Source: Dyella terrae (GTDB lineage: Bacteria > Pseudomonadota > Gammaproteobacteria > Xanthomonadales > Rhodanobacteraceae). From it: a stretch of DNA of 64,000 nt. Below are positions 1-10,247 of this stretch, one piece after another (the stretch's first letter is position 1; each line of letters opens with the position of its first letter). A program made the position numbers and the translations under genes. Location of the stretch: assembly GCF_022394535.1 (NCBI RefSeq), contig NZ_CP089414.1:4464001-4528000 (forward strand), given 5' to 3'. Under the pieces are notes generated by a model. That model was not told where the DNA came from, ran no database searches, and worked only from the letters and a program-made list of their open reading frames with translations.

Positions 1-256
1 CAAGCGGAGCAAGTGAGGCGCCGGCGTCGAAGTGGTAATCCTCGCGAGACAGTACGCGCGCGGTGAGCTCGAAACGGGCACGCGTGACCAGCGTGATATC
101 ACCGCGTTGGAGAGTGGTGCCTTCGTCCAGGTCGACCTGCGTGGGCGCATCCGGCGCGAGCACACCGGGACCATGCGCGATCGGGCGGTGGTGCCACCAG
201 TGCACGCCGCCCAGCAGGGCGATCAGCAGCAACCCGATCAGGACAACGCGCTGCAT
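1..256 (-). CDS. Membrane-anchored protein of unknown function (3' part beyond window)
   Basis: The frame starts at an ATG at 256 and runs off the left edge, so only the first 85 residues are visible. They show a short N-terminal hydrophobic segment (MQRVVLIGLLLIALLGG) followed by a His/Trp-rich stretch and a region that reads like an exported or periplasmic domain. The start lies 7 bp past the oxyR stop on the same strand, so the two are almost certainly co-transcribed. In Xanthomonas an uncharacterised orfX follows oxyR in the ahpC-ahpF-oxyR-orfX cluster; this could be its counterpart by position, but I cannot confirm homology. I do not recognise the family. Confidence 0.6.
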   Translation of the reverse strand, partial: MQRVVLIGLLLIALLGGVHWWHHRPIAHGPGVLAPDAPTQVDLDEGTTLQRGDITLVTRARFELTARVLSREDYHFDAGASLAPL

Positions 257-263
257 GGACCCG

Positions 264-1208
264 TCAGCGCCCCGATGAGCGTGCAGGCTTGGCGTCGGTG
301 ATATTCGGCTGCAGCAGCCCGGCGGGCAAGTCGCGGATCACCTCCGCAAAACGCTGCAGGAACGTCCCCATCGACGAGCTCTTGCGCCAGGCCAGGGCGA
401 TACGGCGGCTGGGCGGATGGCCGGCGAATTCCAGCAGGTGCACGTTGTCCGTACGGGCCACCGGCGGCTTGATGGCGAGTGTCGGCAAGAGCGTAATGCC
501 CACGTTTGCCGCCACCATCTGGCGCAGCGTTTCCAGGCTGGTGGCGCGAAAGCCCGAGCGCTCGCCCGCGCCGGCAAGCTGACAGACTTCCAGCGCCTGG
601 TCACGCATGCAATGGCCGTCTTCGAGCAACAGCAGGCTCTCGTCTTCCAAGTCGTCGAGCTTCAGCCGCTTCTGCTTGTGCGCGAGAGGGTGATTCTCCG
701 GCACGGCAAGCACGAAGGGCTCTTCGAACAGGAATTCCGTGTGCAGACTTTCTTCGTGCAGCGGCAGTGCGAGGATGCCCACGTCCAACGAACCTTCGCG
801 CAGCAGGCGGATGACCTGTTCGGTCTTTTCTTCGACCAACAGCAGCTCGAGCCTGGGGAACTGCTTGCGGACCTGCGGCACCAGATGCGGCAACAGATAA
901 GGCCCCAGCGTAGGGAAAATCCCCAGGCGCAACGTGCCCGATTCCGGATCGCGCGTGCGTTGCGCAATCGCCTTGATCTCTTCGATCTCCGACAGCACGC
1001 CGCGCGCGCGGCGGGCGATCTCGCGTCCCGTTTCCGTCAGCAGCACCTTGCGCGGCGTGCGCTCGACCAGCGCCACGCCCAATTCGTCTTCCAGCTTCTT
1101 GATCTGGGTGGACAACGTAGGCTGGCTGACGAAGCTCGCTTCGGCTGCGCGGCCGAAATGGCGGTGTTCGGCCAGAGCCACGAGGTAGTGCAGGTCGCGC
1201 AGGTTCAT
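264..1208 (-). CDS. oxyR: Hydrogen-peroxide-sensing LysR-type regulator OxyR
   Basis: A 314-residue LysR-family activator of peroxide defence genes. The N-terminal winged helix-turn-helix (about residues 1-60, with FGRAAEASFVSQPTLSTQ) is intact. The diagnostic redox pair is present: Cys200 in LLLEDGHCMRDQ and Cys209, matching E. coli Cys199/Cys208, which form the activating disulphide. The downstream RATSLETLRQMVAA segment is also typical of OxyR rather than of general LysR proteins. It is divergent from an M1 aminopeptidase and followed after 7 bp by a small membrane protein gene. A perfect OxyR half-site lies 24-38 bp upstream of the start codon, which suggests autoregulation. No ahpC, ahpF or katG is seen inside this window. 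Confidence 0.96.
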   Translation of the reverse strand: MNLRDLHYLVALAEHRHFGRAAEASFVSQPTLSTQIKKLEDELGVALVERTPRKVLLTETGREIARRARGVLSEIEEIKAIAQRTRDPESGTLRLGIFPTLGPYLLPHLVPQVRKQFPRLELLLVEEKTEQVIRLLREGSLDVGILALPLHEESLHTEFLFEEPFVLAVPENHPLAHKQKRLKLDDLEDESLLLLEDGHCMRDQALEVCQLAGAGERSGFRATSLETLRQMVAANVGITLLPTLAIKPPVARTDNVHLLEFAGHPPSRRIALAWRKSSSMGTFLQRFAEVIRDLPAGLLQPNITDAKPARSSGR

Positions 1209-1231
1209 GGGTGGAACCTTCCATCAGATTG

Positions 1232-1246
1232 ATAGTTGATACCTAT
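1232..1246. promoter_or_regulatory. OxyR-type binding element upstream of oxyR
   Basis: The 15 bases ATAGTTGATACCTAT match the E. coli OxyR element ATAGnTnnnAnCTAT at every defined position. The second element expected after a 7-bp spacer (from 1254) is not recognisable. The site lies 24-38 bp upstream of the oxyR start, where a repressor or autoregulator would act, and is also within reach of a promoter for the divergent aminopeptidase. Confidence 0.7.
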
Positions 1247-1400
1247 CATCATGGGGCTATTCATCGATCAGGGCAATGTAAAGCGGTTGGCGTGCTCAGC
1301 CGGGTCGCAAAAGGGCGCGCTCATGCCTTCTGGCACTGTGTCCAAAGTCATGGCTGCACCTAGCGTGGAGGTTTGTCTTTCCCCAGGGGAGCTCCCTCGC

Positions 1401-4085
1401 ATGCGTCGTTTCGTCCGCCCACTCGTTCTCACCGCGCTGGCCGCCTGCTGTGGCGCCGCCCTGGCCGCTCCCGCCGCCGATGATCAGCCCCACGGCCGGT
1501 TGCCGGGTTGGGCGCAGCCCGAGTCCTATCAGCTCGACTTCAAAGTCGATCCGCGCCAGCAGGATTTCTCCGGCACCACCGTCATCAAGGTCAAGCTGAC
1601 GCAGGCGTCGGATCATCTGTGGCTGCATGGGCGCGAGCTGAAGATCGGCAAGGTCACCGTTACCGACGCAGCGGGCAAGGCACACGCGGCGAAGTACGTG
1701 GAAGTGGCCCCGCAGGAAGGCGTGGTGCGCATCGATTTCGGCAGCACGCTCAAGCCGCAGGAGCTGACGCTCGCCTTTGACTACACCGCGCCGCTCAACC
1801 AGCAGTTGCAGGGTTTGTACAAGGTCAGCCACGAGGGCCAGCCCTACGCGATGACGCAGATGGAACCCATCAGCGCGCGCTTCGCTTTTCCGGGCTTCGA
1901 CGAGCCCGGCTTCAAGACGCCGTTCGACATTCGCCTGACCATTCCCGACGACGAAGTGGGCGTAGCCAACACCAAGCAGGTGAAGGAAGAAGCCGCCGGC
2001 AAGGGCTGGAAGAAGCTCACCTTCTCCACCACCAAGCCGCTGCCGACCTACCTTGTCGCCTTTGGCGTGGGTCCGTGGGACGTGGTGAAGGGCCCCGACA
2101 TTTCGCCGACCGCGTACCGCACCGATACGCTGGAATTGCGTGGTATCGCCGCCAAGGGCGAAGGCCATCGCATGCAGCACGTGCTGGGTGAAACGCCGAG
2201 CATCATCCACACGCTAGAGGACTACTACGGCTTCGGTTATCCGTGGGACAAGCTCGACCTGCTCGCCGCACCGGATTTCTCCGCAGGCGCGATGGAAAAC
2301 CCCGGCCTGGTCACCTTCCGCGACTGGCTGCTGTTGATCGATCCGGATTCCTCGGCCAGCTACGTGCGCGGCTCGTTCAACGTCACTGCACATGAGCTGG
2401 CGCACCAGTGGACGGGCGATACCGTCACGCTCGCCTGGTGGGACGACCTGTGGCTCAACGAAGCCTTCGCCACCTGGATGCAGCAGAAGGTGACGCAGAA
2501 AGTACATCCGGAATACCGCGCTGACCTCGACCGCGTGCGCGGTGCGCAGGGTGCGATGAACGGCGACAGCCTGGTTACCACGCGCAAGATCCGCCAGCCG
2601 ATCACCGGCAACGGTGACATCGAAACCGCGTTCGACGGCATCACCTATCAGAAGGGCGCCGCCGTGCTCGGCATGTTCGAAGGCTACGTGGGTGAAACCA
2701 CGTTCCAGAAGGGCATGCGCGCGTACATCCAGGATCACAAGTTTGGCAACGCCACCGCTGATGACCTGATCGACGCCATCGCGAAAGCCGCCGACAAGGG
2801 CGACGACTTCAAGCAGGCTTTCAAGAGCTTCCTCAACCAGCCGGGCGTGCCCTACGTGCAGACCGAGCTGAGCCAGGACGGTGGCAAGACCGTGCTCAAG
2901 CTCAGCCAGAGTCGCTACCTGCCGGTGGGCAGCAAGGGCGATACGAGCCAAGTATGGGGCGTGCCGATGTGCGTGCGTTACGGCACGGCCAACGGCAGCA
3001 AGGTGAGCTGCGAGCTGCTCGACAAGGCCACCGGTTCCATGGTGCTCACGGACGCGAGCAAGGGCACGTGGGTGCTGCCCAACGCCAATGGCAGCGGCTA
3101 CTACCGCTTCGCCATGGCGAAGAGCGACCTCACCAACCTCGGCAAGCAGATCGGCAAGCTCGACGACGCCGAACAGCTCGCCTACGCCGACGCTGTCTAC
3201 GCCAGCTTCAAGCACGGTGACCTCGATGCGGGCGACATGCTCGTCGCGCTCAAGCCGCTGACGGCGTCCAAGACGCGCGAAGTGGCTGTCGCGCCGCTGG
3301 GCAGCTTCAACTGGATCTACCGCAACCTTGCACAGACCGATGCGCAGCGCGCCAAGCTCACCGCATGGGCCAAGGCCGCCTACCTGCCGCGCATGACCCA
3401 GCTCGGCTATCACCGCAAGGCGAACGAGGCCGACAGCGACTCCCTGCTGCGCAACACCCTCGCCGACGAACTCGCGTTGGTGGTCAAGCTGCCGGAAGTG
3501 CGCGCCGAACTGCTCAAGCAGGGTGACGCCGCACTGAAGCGCAAGGCCGATGGCCGCCTCGACCTCGCCGCCGCCGACCCTGACCTGATCGGCAGCGCGC
3601 TTGCCGTGGCCGTGCAGGAGCGTGGTAAGCCGGCGGTGGACGCACTCATCGCCGAACTGCCGCAGACCAGCGACCCGGCGCAGCGCAACGCCATCCTCGA
3701 CGGTCTCTCGGAAGCGAACGATCCGGCACTGACCCTGCAGGTGCGCAACTTCGCCCTCGACAAGAAGGTGAAGGTGGGTGAGATGGGCATGCTGCTGCGC
3801 GGCGGCCGCGATACCCGCACCGAACGCGATGCGGCATGGCAGTGGGCTACCACCAACTACGACAAGATCGTGGATCGCACCGGCAGCTTCTCCGGCGGCA
3901 GGCTTCCCGATCTCGTCGGCGGTGGCGGTTGCTCGCAGGACGAAGCCGACCGCCTGCAGGCCTTCTTCAAGGACCGCGCGAAGCAGGTGAGCGGCGCCGA
4001 GCGCGGCCTCGCACAGGCAAGCGAAACCACCGTGCTCTGCCACGCGCTAGTACAGAAGCAGGACGCCGCAGCGATCCTGCGTTGA
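1401..4085 (+). CDS. Secreted M1-family zinc aminopeptidase
   Basis: An 894-residue metallopeptidase that removes N-terminal residues from peptides. It has an export signal (MRRFVRPLVLTALAACCGAALAAP), so it should act in the periplasm or outside the cell. The M1 hallmarks are in order: the GAMEN exopeptidase motif at 296-300, the zinc site HELAH at 331-335, and the third ligand Glu354 in LNEAFATW. A long C-terminal helical region of the ERAP1-like type follows. The start at 1401 is chosen because AGGGGAG lies about 10 bases upstream and the signal peptide begins there; the frame stays open upstream to a TTG at 1236, but that extension runs over the OxyR site and is not plausible. A strong terminator follows. 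Confidence 0.93.
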   Translation: MRRFVRPLVLTALAACCGAALAAPAADDQPHGRLPGWAQPESYQLDFKVDPRQQDFSGTTVIKVKLTQASDHLWLHGRELKIGKVTVTDAAGKAHAAKYVEVAPQEGVVRIDFGSTLKPQELTLAFDYTAPLNQQLQGLYKVSHEGQPYAMTQMEPISARFAFPGFDEPGFKTPFDIRLTIPDDEVGVANTKQVKEEAAGKGWKKLTFSTTKPLPTYLVAFGVGPWDVVKGPDISPTAYRTDTLELRGIAAKGEGHRMQHVLGETPSIIHTLEDYYGFGYPWDKLDLLAAPDFSAGAMENPGLVTFRDWLLLIDPDSSASYVRGSFNVTAHELAHQWTGDTVTLAWWDDLWLNEAFATWMQQKVTQKVHPEYRADLDRVRGAQGAMNGDSLVTTRKIRQPITGNGDIETAFDGITYQKGAAVLGMFEGYVGETTFQKGMRAYIQDHKFGNATADDLIDAIAKAADKGDDFKQAFKSFLNQPGVPYVQTELSQDGGKTVLKLSQSRYLPVGSKGDTSQVWGVPMCVRYGTANGSKVSCELLDKATGSMVLTDASKGTWVLPNANGSGYYRFAMAKSDLTNLGKQIGKLDDAEQLAYADAVYASFKHGDLDAGDMLVALKPLTASKTREVAVAPLGSFNWIYRNLAQTDAQRAKLTAWAKAAYLPRMTQLGYHRKANEADSDSLLRNTLADELALVVKLPEVRAELLKQGDAALKRKADGRLDLAAADPDLIGSALAVAVQERGKPAVDALIAELPQTSDPAQRNAILDGLSEANDPALTLQVRNFALDKKVKVGEMGMLLRGGRDTRTERDAAWQWATTNYDKIVDRTGSFSGGRLPDLVGGGGCSQDEADRLQAFFKDRAKQVSGAERGLAQASETTVLCHALVQKQDAAAILR

Positions 4086-4121
4086 GTTAAGGGCTCCTCA
4101 AAGGCAGTGGAACCCCCCCGG

Positions 4122-4150
4122 CCGGGCGACGCAAGTCGCCCGGTTTTTTT
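4122..4150 (+). terminator. Rho-independent terminator of the M1 aminopeptidase gene
   Basis: A perfect 9-bp stem (CCGGGCGAC with GTCGCCCGG) closes a GCAA tetraloop and is followed by seven T residues. Confidence 0.92.
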
Positions 4151-4267
4151 ATGCGAGCTCAACCCTTTTTCCCTCTGACACCGTTGCACTAAGACAAGGC
4201 CGCTTTTCGCGACCTTTCGCCGGCCCCTACACTGGGACGGCCCACCCGGGTAGTCAGGGAGAAAGAC

Positions 4268-7200
4268 ATGCGTCGTCCGTGGGGTTGGTTGTGGCCGTTG
4301 ATGCTGTTGATGGCGCCAGTGCTGGCGCAGGACGTACCGCCGGCACTAAAGGATTGGCAAGACTGGGTACTGCATGAGGCGCCGCTCCATGCCTGCCCAG
4401 TACTGGTGACGAATGGCAAGACCATGGGCGCAAAGGAATGCACGTGGCCAGGCCGGCTGGCGCTCGATGCCGGCAAGGACGGGGCACGCTTCGTGCTGGA
4501 CGTGCACGTGGATGCTCGCAGTTGGGTCAACCTGCCAGGCGACGGCCGGAACTGGCCGCAACAGGTCACGGCTGGTAGCAAACCGCTGGTTGTGCTCGAC
4601 CACTTCGGAACGCCCTCGCTGCAACTGGAGCCGGGTGACTACAGTGTGCACGGCGTGTTGCCATGGGACAGCCGTCCGGCGCGCCTGCGCGTACCCGGCT
4701 CCATCGGTCTGGTGACGCTCACGCTCGACGGGAGTCCAGTGGCGCGCATCGAGCGCGACGCGGACCAGCTCACACTGGGCGAAGCCGCCGCCGCGCAACG
4801 CGCGGCCGACGCATTGTCGTTGCGTGTCTTCCGCAAGCTGACAGACGGCATGCCTGCCATGCTGGAAACGCAGTTGCAGTTCAACGTGACCGGCAGCGCG
4901 CGCGAGCAGTTGATCGGGCCCGTGCTGCCCAAGGGATTCACCGCCACATCCCTGCAGGGCGGATTGCCCGCACGGTTGGAGAATGACGGACGGCTGCGCG
5001 TGCAATTGCGCCCCGGCCATTGGGTGATCTCGCTGGGCGCGCGCGGTGGCGATGTGCTCGAGCATATGGGCGTGACCCTTCCGGGCGATCCCTGGCCGAA
5101 GCAGGAGATCTGGAGCTATGCCGACGCCCCGACCCTGCGCACTACGCGCGTGGAAGGGCAGGCCGTCGACGCCGGGCAGGCTGACGTGCCATCCGACTGG
5201 AACGACCTGCCCGCCTATGCGCTCGATAACGCGAACGGCCTTTCGGTCGAGCAGGGCACGCGCGGTGGCGAAGGCGGGAAGGGCGACCAGCTCGCTTTGA
5301 ATCGCGATCTGTGGCTGGATTTCGACGGGCGCGGATTCAGTGCCGAGGACAGGCTCAGTGGAACCCTCACGCGCAGCCAGCGCCTGGATGTCGCTGCGCC
5401 CTGGCAATTGCTGAATGCATCACAAGGTGAGCTTCCGATGCTCATCACCGAGGGCGACAAACACACCAGCGGAGTTGAGGTGCGCGATACCAACCTCGAG
5501 CTGTCCGCAGGCCTGCGTATGCCTCGCTCCGGGGAGATGCCGAGCGGCGGTTGGCAGTTGCCGCTGGAACGCATTGTGGCGACGCTGCATCTCCCCTACG
5601 GTTACCGGCTGATTGGTGCGCCGGGCGCGGATAGCTCGCCCGATTCGTGGATCGCCAGATGGAGTCTGCTCGATCTGTTCGTGGTGGCGTTGATTGCCTT
5701 GCTGGCCGGCCGTTTCCTGGGCTGGCCATGGGTGCTGGTCGCGGTGGTGTTCCTCGCGTTGTCCTTGCACGAAAGCGGTGCGCCGCGCTGGACGCTCGCG
5801 GTGTCATTGGCGCTGGCGCTATTGATGCGCGCCTTACCGGAGGGCCGCTTGCGGCTTGTTTCACGCCTCGGCGCGGGCGCGTTGTTGTTGCTGGCGACCC
5901 TATGGTCGCTGCCGTTTGCTGCGACGCAGATGAGCTACGCCTTGCATCCACAACTGGAGGGCAGCACGCAGTTACCTGTGGAGCAGGAAAACTCAGAGCT
6001 GAAGCAGGAGGTTAAGGCAATGCCGGCACCTGCGCCGGCCGTGGAAGAGGCATCGACGAATGCTGCACCGATGCCGCCACCGCCGGCACCGCCAGCGGAC
6101 GTGGTGGCTGATCAGCCCGTGGCGGGCTATGCGGCGCCGAAGGAGAAGAAGCTGGAGACCGTGACAGTGACAGGCAGCGCCATGCCTGCCTCCATGACCA
6201 TCGGCCAGGAAATGGATGCTCATAACCCGTTGCAGGCGGGGCGCGGCACACCGCACTGGGATGTCGGCAATAACTATCATCTCGAATGGTCGGGGCCGGT
6301 CACGATGGAGCAGAACACGCGACTCGTGATCGCACCCGCGTGGCTTGTGCGGATTCTGCGCGTGATCATGCTGGCCGTGTTGGTGGGTTTGTTCGCGCGA
6401 CTGGCTCGAGCCTTGTTGAATCCGATACAGGCGCGCTGGCCCGGCTGGGGCCTGCGTGGCGGCACGGCAGCATTACTTGCGCTGGCCTTGTTGCCACATG
6501 GCGCCCACGCGCAGAACACACCAAGCGAGCAGATGCTCAATCAGCTCCGCGCGCGATTGACCGAGGCACCCACTTGCACGCCCGATTGCGCGACAGTGGT
6601 GCTGGCCCAGCTCCAGGTGGGTGATGACAACGTGGCAGTGGATCTGGAAGTGCATGCGGGCACTCCGATTGCTGTGCCGTTGCCGCAGGGTGACGATGCG
6701 CTGGCGTTGCTTGCCGTGTCGCTGGATGGGCGCGACGCCACACTTTCCCGCAAGCCAGATGCCACCTTGGTCAGGATCGATCGCGGTGTGCATCACATCA
6801 CCTTGCGTTATCGCGTGTCGGCGGTTGATACCGCCAGCCTGCACTTCGCCCTGGTTCCGCAGCGCGTGGTGTTCCATGGCGATGGCTGGGCACCGAATGG
6901 CCTGGACGAAGGTCACCTGCTGGGCGATAGCCTTGCGCTCAATCGCGTACGCAGCGCTAGCGGTGGCGGCGCGCTGACAACGGTGGAACAGATTTTCCCG
7001 CCCTATGTGAAGTTGACCCGCACGTTGCAGCTAGGCAACGAATGGACGGTCACCAACACGGTCGAGCGTATCGCGCCACTTGACGGTGGCTTCAGTCTGG
7101 ATCTGCCTTTGCTGCCGGGCGAGCATCCCTTGGGGGACAACGCACGCGTGCACGATGGGCGCATCGGCGTTACCTTCAGCGGTGGGCAGAACGAAGTGCG

Positions 7201-8363
7201 ATGGATAAGCCGGCTCGATCACAGCGACAAGCTTGTGCTCCAGGCACCGGCGCTCGCCGAGCGGGCGGAGCAGTGGGTGCTGCAGTCTGCGCCCATCTGG
7301 CACTTCGACGCCAAAGGCGTACCAGGCACTCTCAGTGTCAATGGCCTGACCTACCAGCCGTTGCCGGGCGAGAGTCTGCAGGTCGGCATAGACAAGCCGA
7401 AAGCCGCGGCAGGCGACAGCCTGGCTTTTGACGAGGTGGGCGTGAACAGTCACGTAGGCGACCGCGCGACCGAAACCGAACTGTCGCTTGTGCTCCGCAG
7501 TACACGCGGCGGCGAGCACCAGATCGGCGTGCCAGCGGGAACGGAGTTGCTGGAAGCCCAGCGTGATGATGCCGCCATCAGCGTTGCCATCCGCGATGGC
7601 AAGATCAGCCTGCCGGTCCTGCCTGGGGTGCATCACTATGCGCTGCGCGTACGCGAGCCGCACGGCGTGTCGCTGTTCTCGCGCACGCCGGCATTCACCC
7701 TCAACGCACCAGCGGCGAACATCAACTTGAACCAGCTCATGCCGGAGAGTCGCTGGGTGTTGTGGATATGGGGGCCGACGTCTGGGCCGGCTGTCATGTA
7801 CTGGTCGCAGCTGATTGTGCTGCTGTTCGCCGCGTGGCTGCTGGCGCGTTACGCACCGACGCCACTGAAGTGGTATCAGTGGCTACTGCTTGGCCTGGGC
7901 TTCTCCGCGTTTGCCTGGGGTGCCTATGCGATGGTGGTGGCTTGGCTGATCGTGCTCGGGCTGCGCGCGCGCTATACCCTGCCGACGCGCTACAGCGCCC
8001 TATTCAACATCTCGCAGGTGGCGCTGGCGCTAGTCACCCTCATTGCCATCGCGGTACTGGTTTCCGCAGTTCCCAAGGGCTTGCTGGGATTGCCCGACAT
8101 GCATGTGGCCGGCAACCCATTTGACGCGTGGAACCTCCATTGGTTCGCCGACCAGGCTGACGGCGCGTTGCCGCAGGGGGGGCGTGTTGAGCGTCTCGCT
8201 GTGGGTCTACAAGATCGCCATGCTGCTGTGGGCCTTGTGGCTGGCGAATGCGCTGATTGGGTGGATACGTTGGGGTTTCGAGGCATGGAGCCAGGGCGGC
8301 TATTGGCGCAAGGGTAAGCCAAAGATGGCAGAGCCACCGCCGGTGTCTGAAGCTGCGGAGTAA
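4268..8363 (+). CDS. Very large membrane protein of unknown function (one frameshift)
   Basis: The frame from ATG 4268 (AGGGAG about 7 bases upstream) encodes a signal peptide (MRRPWGWLWPLMLLMAPVLAQ) and a beta-rich exported region to about residue 455. Two to four membrane segments follow (about 466-555), then a Pro/Ala-rich linker (about 575-620), a membrane segment near 690-715, a second signal-like segment ending GAHAQ (about 730-750) with another beta-rich domain, and C-terminal membrane helices from about 1177. As given, the frame ends at 8317 with a non-membrane tail. The next frame continues to 8363 with a proper helix (VYKIAMLLWALWLANALIGW). The switch is at a run of seven G (8176-8182); deleting one G gives 1364 residues. 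I do not recognise the family. It looks like two exported beta-domain/membrane units joined together. Confidence 0.75.
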
Positions 8364-8393
8364 AAAGAAGGGCGCCGCAGGGCGCCCTTCTTT
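8364..8393. terminator. Bidirectional terminator between convergent genes
   Basis: A perfect 13-bp stem (AAAGAAGGGCGCC with GGCGCCCTTCTTT) and a GCAG loop, with A-rich and T-rich outer edges. It lies between the plus-strand membrane protein stop and the minus-strand reductase stop and can serve both. Confidence 0.88.
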
Positions 8394-8412
8394 CTTGCGG
8401 GGATGGATCGAA

Positions 8413-9429
8413 TCAGGCGTCGTCCGCCACCTTCAACACCAGCTTGCCGGTGTGACTGCCATCGAACAGACGGTTGAGTACGAGCGGTGCGTTTTCCAGG
8501 CCATCCGCCACGGTTTCGCCGGCTTTCACCTTGCCGCTTATGACCCAACCGACCAGGTCCTGCACGGCACGTGCCTGGTCCTTGTAGTCGAAGGCGAGAA
8601 AGCCGCGCACGGTGAGGCGCTTGACGATGATCACGCCGTAATCGTCGGAAGACTTGCTGCCGCTCGCATAGTTGGCGATGAGTCCGCACAGCGCGACGCG
8701 GCCGCCATTGACCATGCGTGACAACACTGCACGCATCACGGGGCCGCCGACATTCTCGAAGTTCACGTGTACGCCATCGGGTGTCGCTTCGGCGAGTTTC
8801 TGCTTGAAGTCGTCGGCCTTGTAATCGACGGCGGCATCGAAGCCGAGATCATCGACCAGATGGCGACACTTCTCTGCACCGCCTGCGATGCCCACGACGC
8901 GCGCGCCGCGCAGCTTGCCGATCTGCCCCGCGATAGAACCCACCGAACCGGCGGCTGCCGACACGACGAGTGTTTCACCGGCTTCGACGGGGGCAATTTC
9001 GGTGAGGCCGTAATACGCCGTGATGCCACTGAAACCGCAGGCGCCCAGCAGCGTGGGCAGCGCGACGGGCGGCTTAGGTGGCAGCTTCACCCAGTAACCC
9101 ATCTTCTTCTCGTCGATCAGGGCGTAGTCCTGCCAACCCACCAGACCTTGCACGAGATCACCCACCGCATAGTGCGTCGACTTCGACGCCACCACACGGC
9201 CGATGCCTATGCCACGCATCACTTCACCAATGGCGACGGGCGGCATGTATTGCGGAATATCGCTCATCCACACGCGATTGGTGGGATCCATGGAGATGTA
9301 CAGCACGCGCACCAGCGCCTGGCCGTCAGCCAGTTCGGCTACGGGCGTTTCGCGCAGGTCGAAGTTATCCAGGCTGACAAGCCCTTCTGGGCGGGTTTTC
9401 AGCAGCAGTTGGCGATTCATGACGCTCAT
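8413..9429 (-). CDS. NADP-dependent MDR-family oxidoreductase (CurA / 2-alkenal reductase type)
   Basis: A 338-residue zinc-independent medium-chain reductase that would reduce the C=C bond of an enone, enal or enoyl substrate with NADPH. The Rossmann nucleotide motif is visible (AAAGSVGSIAGQIGKLRGARVVGIAGG), and the N-terminal LVRVLYISMDPTNRVWM block is typical of the CurA/prostaglandin reductase group. Start 9429 is preferred because GGAG lies 8 bases upstream; the frame is open further 5' but would overlap the neighbouring gene. It is the last gene of a six-gene operon, 13 bp behind an SDR gene. Its exact substrate cannot be read from the sequence; context suggests an intermediate of hydroxyacid or fatty-acid breakdown. 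Confidence 0.88.
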   Translation of the reverse strand: MSVMNRQLLLKTRPEGLVSLDNFDLRETPVAELADGQALVRVLYISMDPTNRVWMSDIPQYMPPVAIGEVMRGIGIGRVVASKSTHYAVGDLVQGLVGWQDYALIDEKKMGYWVKLPPKPPVALPTLLGACGFSGITAYYGLTEIAPVEAGETLVVSAAAGSVGSIAGQIGKLRGARVVGIAGGAEKCRHLVDDLGFDAAVDYKADDFKQKLAEATPDGVHVNFENVGGPVMRAVLSRMVNGGRVALCGLIANYASGSKSSDDYGVIIVKRLTVRGFLAFDYKDQARAVQDLVGWVISGKVKAGETVADGLENAPLVLNRLFDGSHTGKLVLKVADDA

Positions 9430-9442
9430 GGTGTTCTCCGGA

Positions 9443-10231
9443 TCAGACGGCGCGCGCGCCGCCGTCAATGACGAGTTCCGCCGCGGTGACGAAGCGGCTT
9501 TCATCGGAAGCAAGATAGAGCACGGCGTAGGCGATATCGTCCGGGTCGCCCAGGCGGTGCATGGGAATGCCGCGTGTGAGTTTCTTCGTGGCCTCTTCTT
9601 CGCCCAGCTTGTCGAAGAACGGCTTGACGATGCCGGTGCGGATAAAGGCGGGATGGATCGAGTTACAACGCACGTCGATCCGCTGCCGCGTGCAGTCCAT
9701 CGCTACCGATTTGCTCAGGCTTGCGACGGCGGCTTTCGAGGTGTTGTACGCGGTGTAGTCCGGATCGATTTTGAAAGCGGCGAGTGACGAGATATTCACG
9801 ATGGAGGCGGGCTGGGCGTCGCGTAGATAGGGCAGGGCGTGCTTGCAGCCCAGCATCACACTGTCCACGTTGACTGCCATTACCCGATGCCATTCCTTCA
9901 GCTCGATGCGCTCCACACCGCCGAGCGAGCCGATACCGGCGTTGTTGACGAGTACGGACAGGCCGCCCATGGCTTTTGCCGCATCGGCCAGCGTGCGCTG
10001 CCAGGTGGCCTCGTCGCTCACATCCTGCACGGCAGACCACGCCACCGTGGCGCCGTTCTCGCGGTTGATTTCAGCGGCGACGGCAGCCACGCCATCGCCG
10101 TCGATATCGGTGAGGAACACCTTGGCGCCATGACGCGCAAGCATGCGGGCGGATGCAGCGCCAAGGCCACCCGCGGCGCCGGTGACGAATGCGCGCTTGC
10201 CAGCGACGCGTGGAGCAAGAGTTGACGCCAT
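9443..10231 (-). CDS. Short-chain dehydrogenase/reductase
   Basis: A classical 262-residue SDR. It has the cofactor motif TGAAGGLG (about 17-24), NNAG (96-99), and the catalytic set Ser149, Tyr162 and Lys166 (SSLAAFKIDPDYTAYNTSK). Asp42/Asp44 after the second strand (LTDIDGDG) favour NAD over NADP. Start 10231 (MASTLAP) is used because GGAG lies about 10 bases upstream; a longer frame to 10270 overlaps the gene before it. It sits 16 bp behind another SDR gene and 13 bp ahead of the MDR reductase. Likely role: oxidation of a hydroxyacyl-CoA or similar alcohol in the operon's pathway (inferred from context). Confidence 0.88.
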   Translation of the reverse strand: MASTLAPRVAGKRAFVTGAAGGLGAASARMLARHGAKVFLTDIDGDGVAAVAAEINRENGATVAWSAVQDVSDEATWQRTLADAAKAMGGLSVLVNNAGIGSLGGVERIELKEWHRVMAVNVDSVMLGCKHALPYLRDAQPASIVNISSLAAFKIDPDYTAYNTSKAAVASLSKSVAMDCTRQRIDVRCNSIHPAFIRTGIVKPFFDKLGEEEATKKLTRGIPMHRLGDPDDIAYAVLYLASDESRFVTAAELVIDGGARAV

Positions 10232-10247
10232 GCCATGTTCTCCGGGA

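Noticed and set aside
1236..1400. An in-frame 55-codon 5' extension of the M1 aminopeptidase from TTG 1236
   Set aside because: It runs through the OxyR site, lacks a ribosome binding site, and would bury the signal peptide; ATG 1401 has a good site.
2214..4043. Open frame of 609 codons antisense to the M1 aminopeptidase
   Set aside because: Shadow frame created by GC-rich codon use; no start signal or domain.
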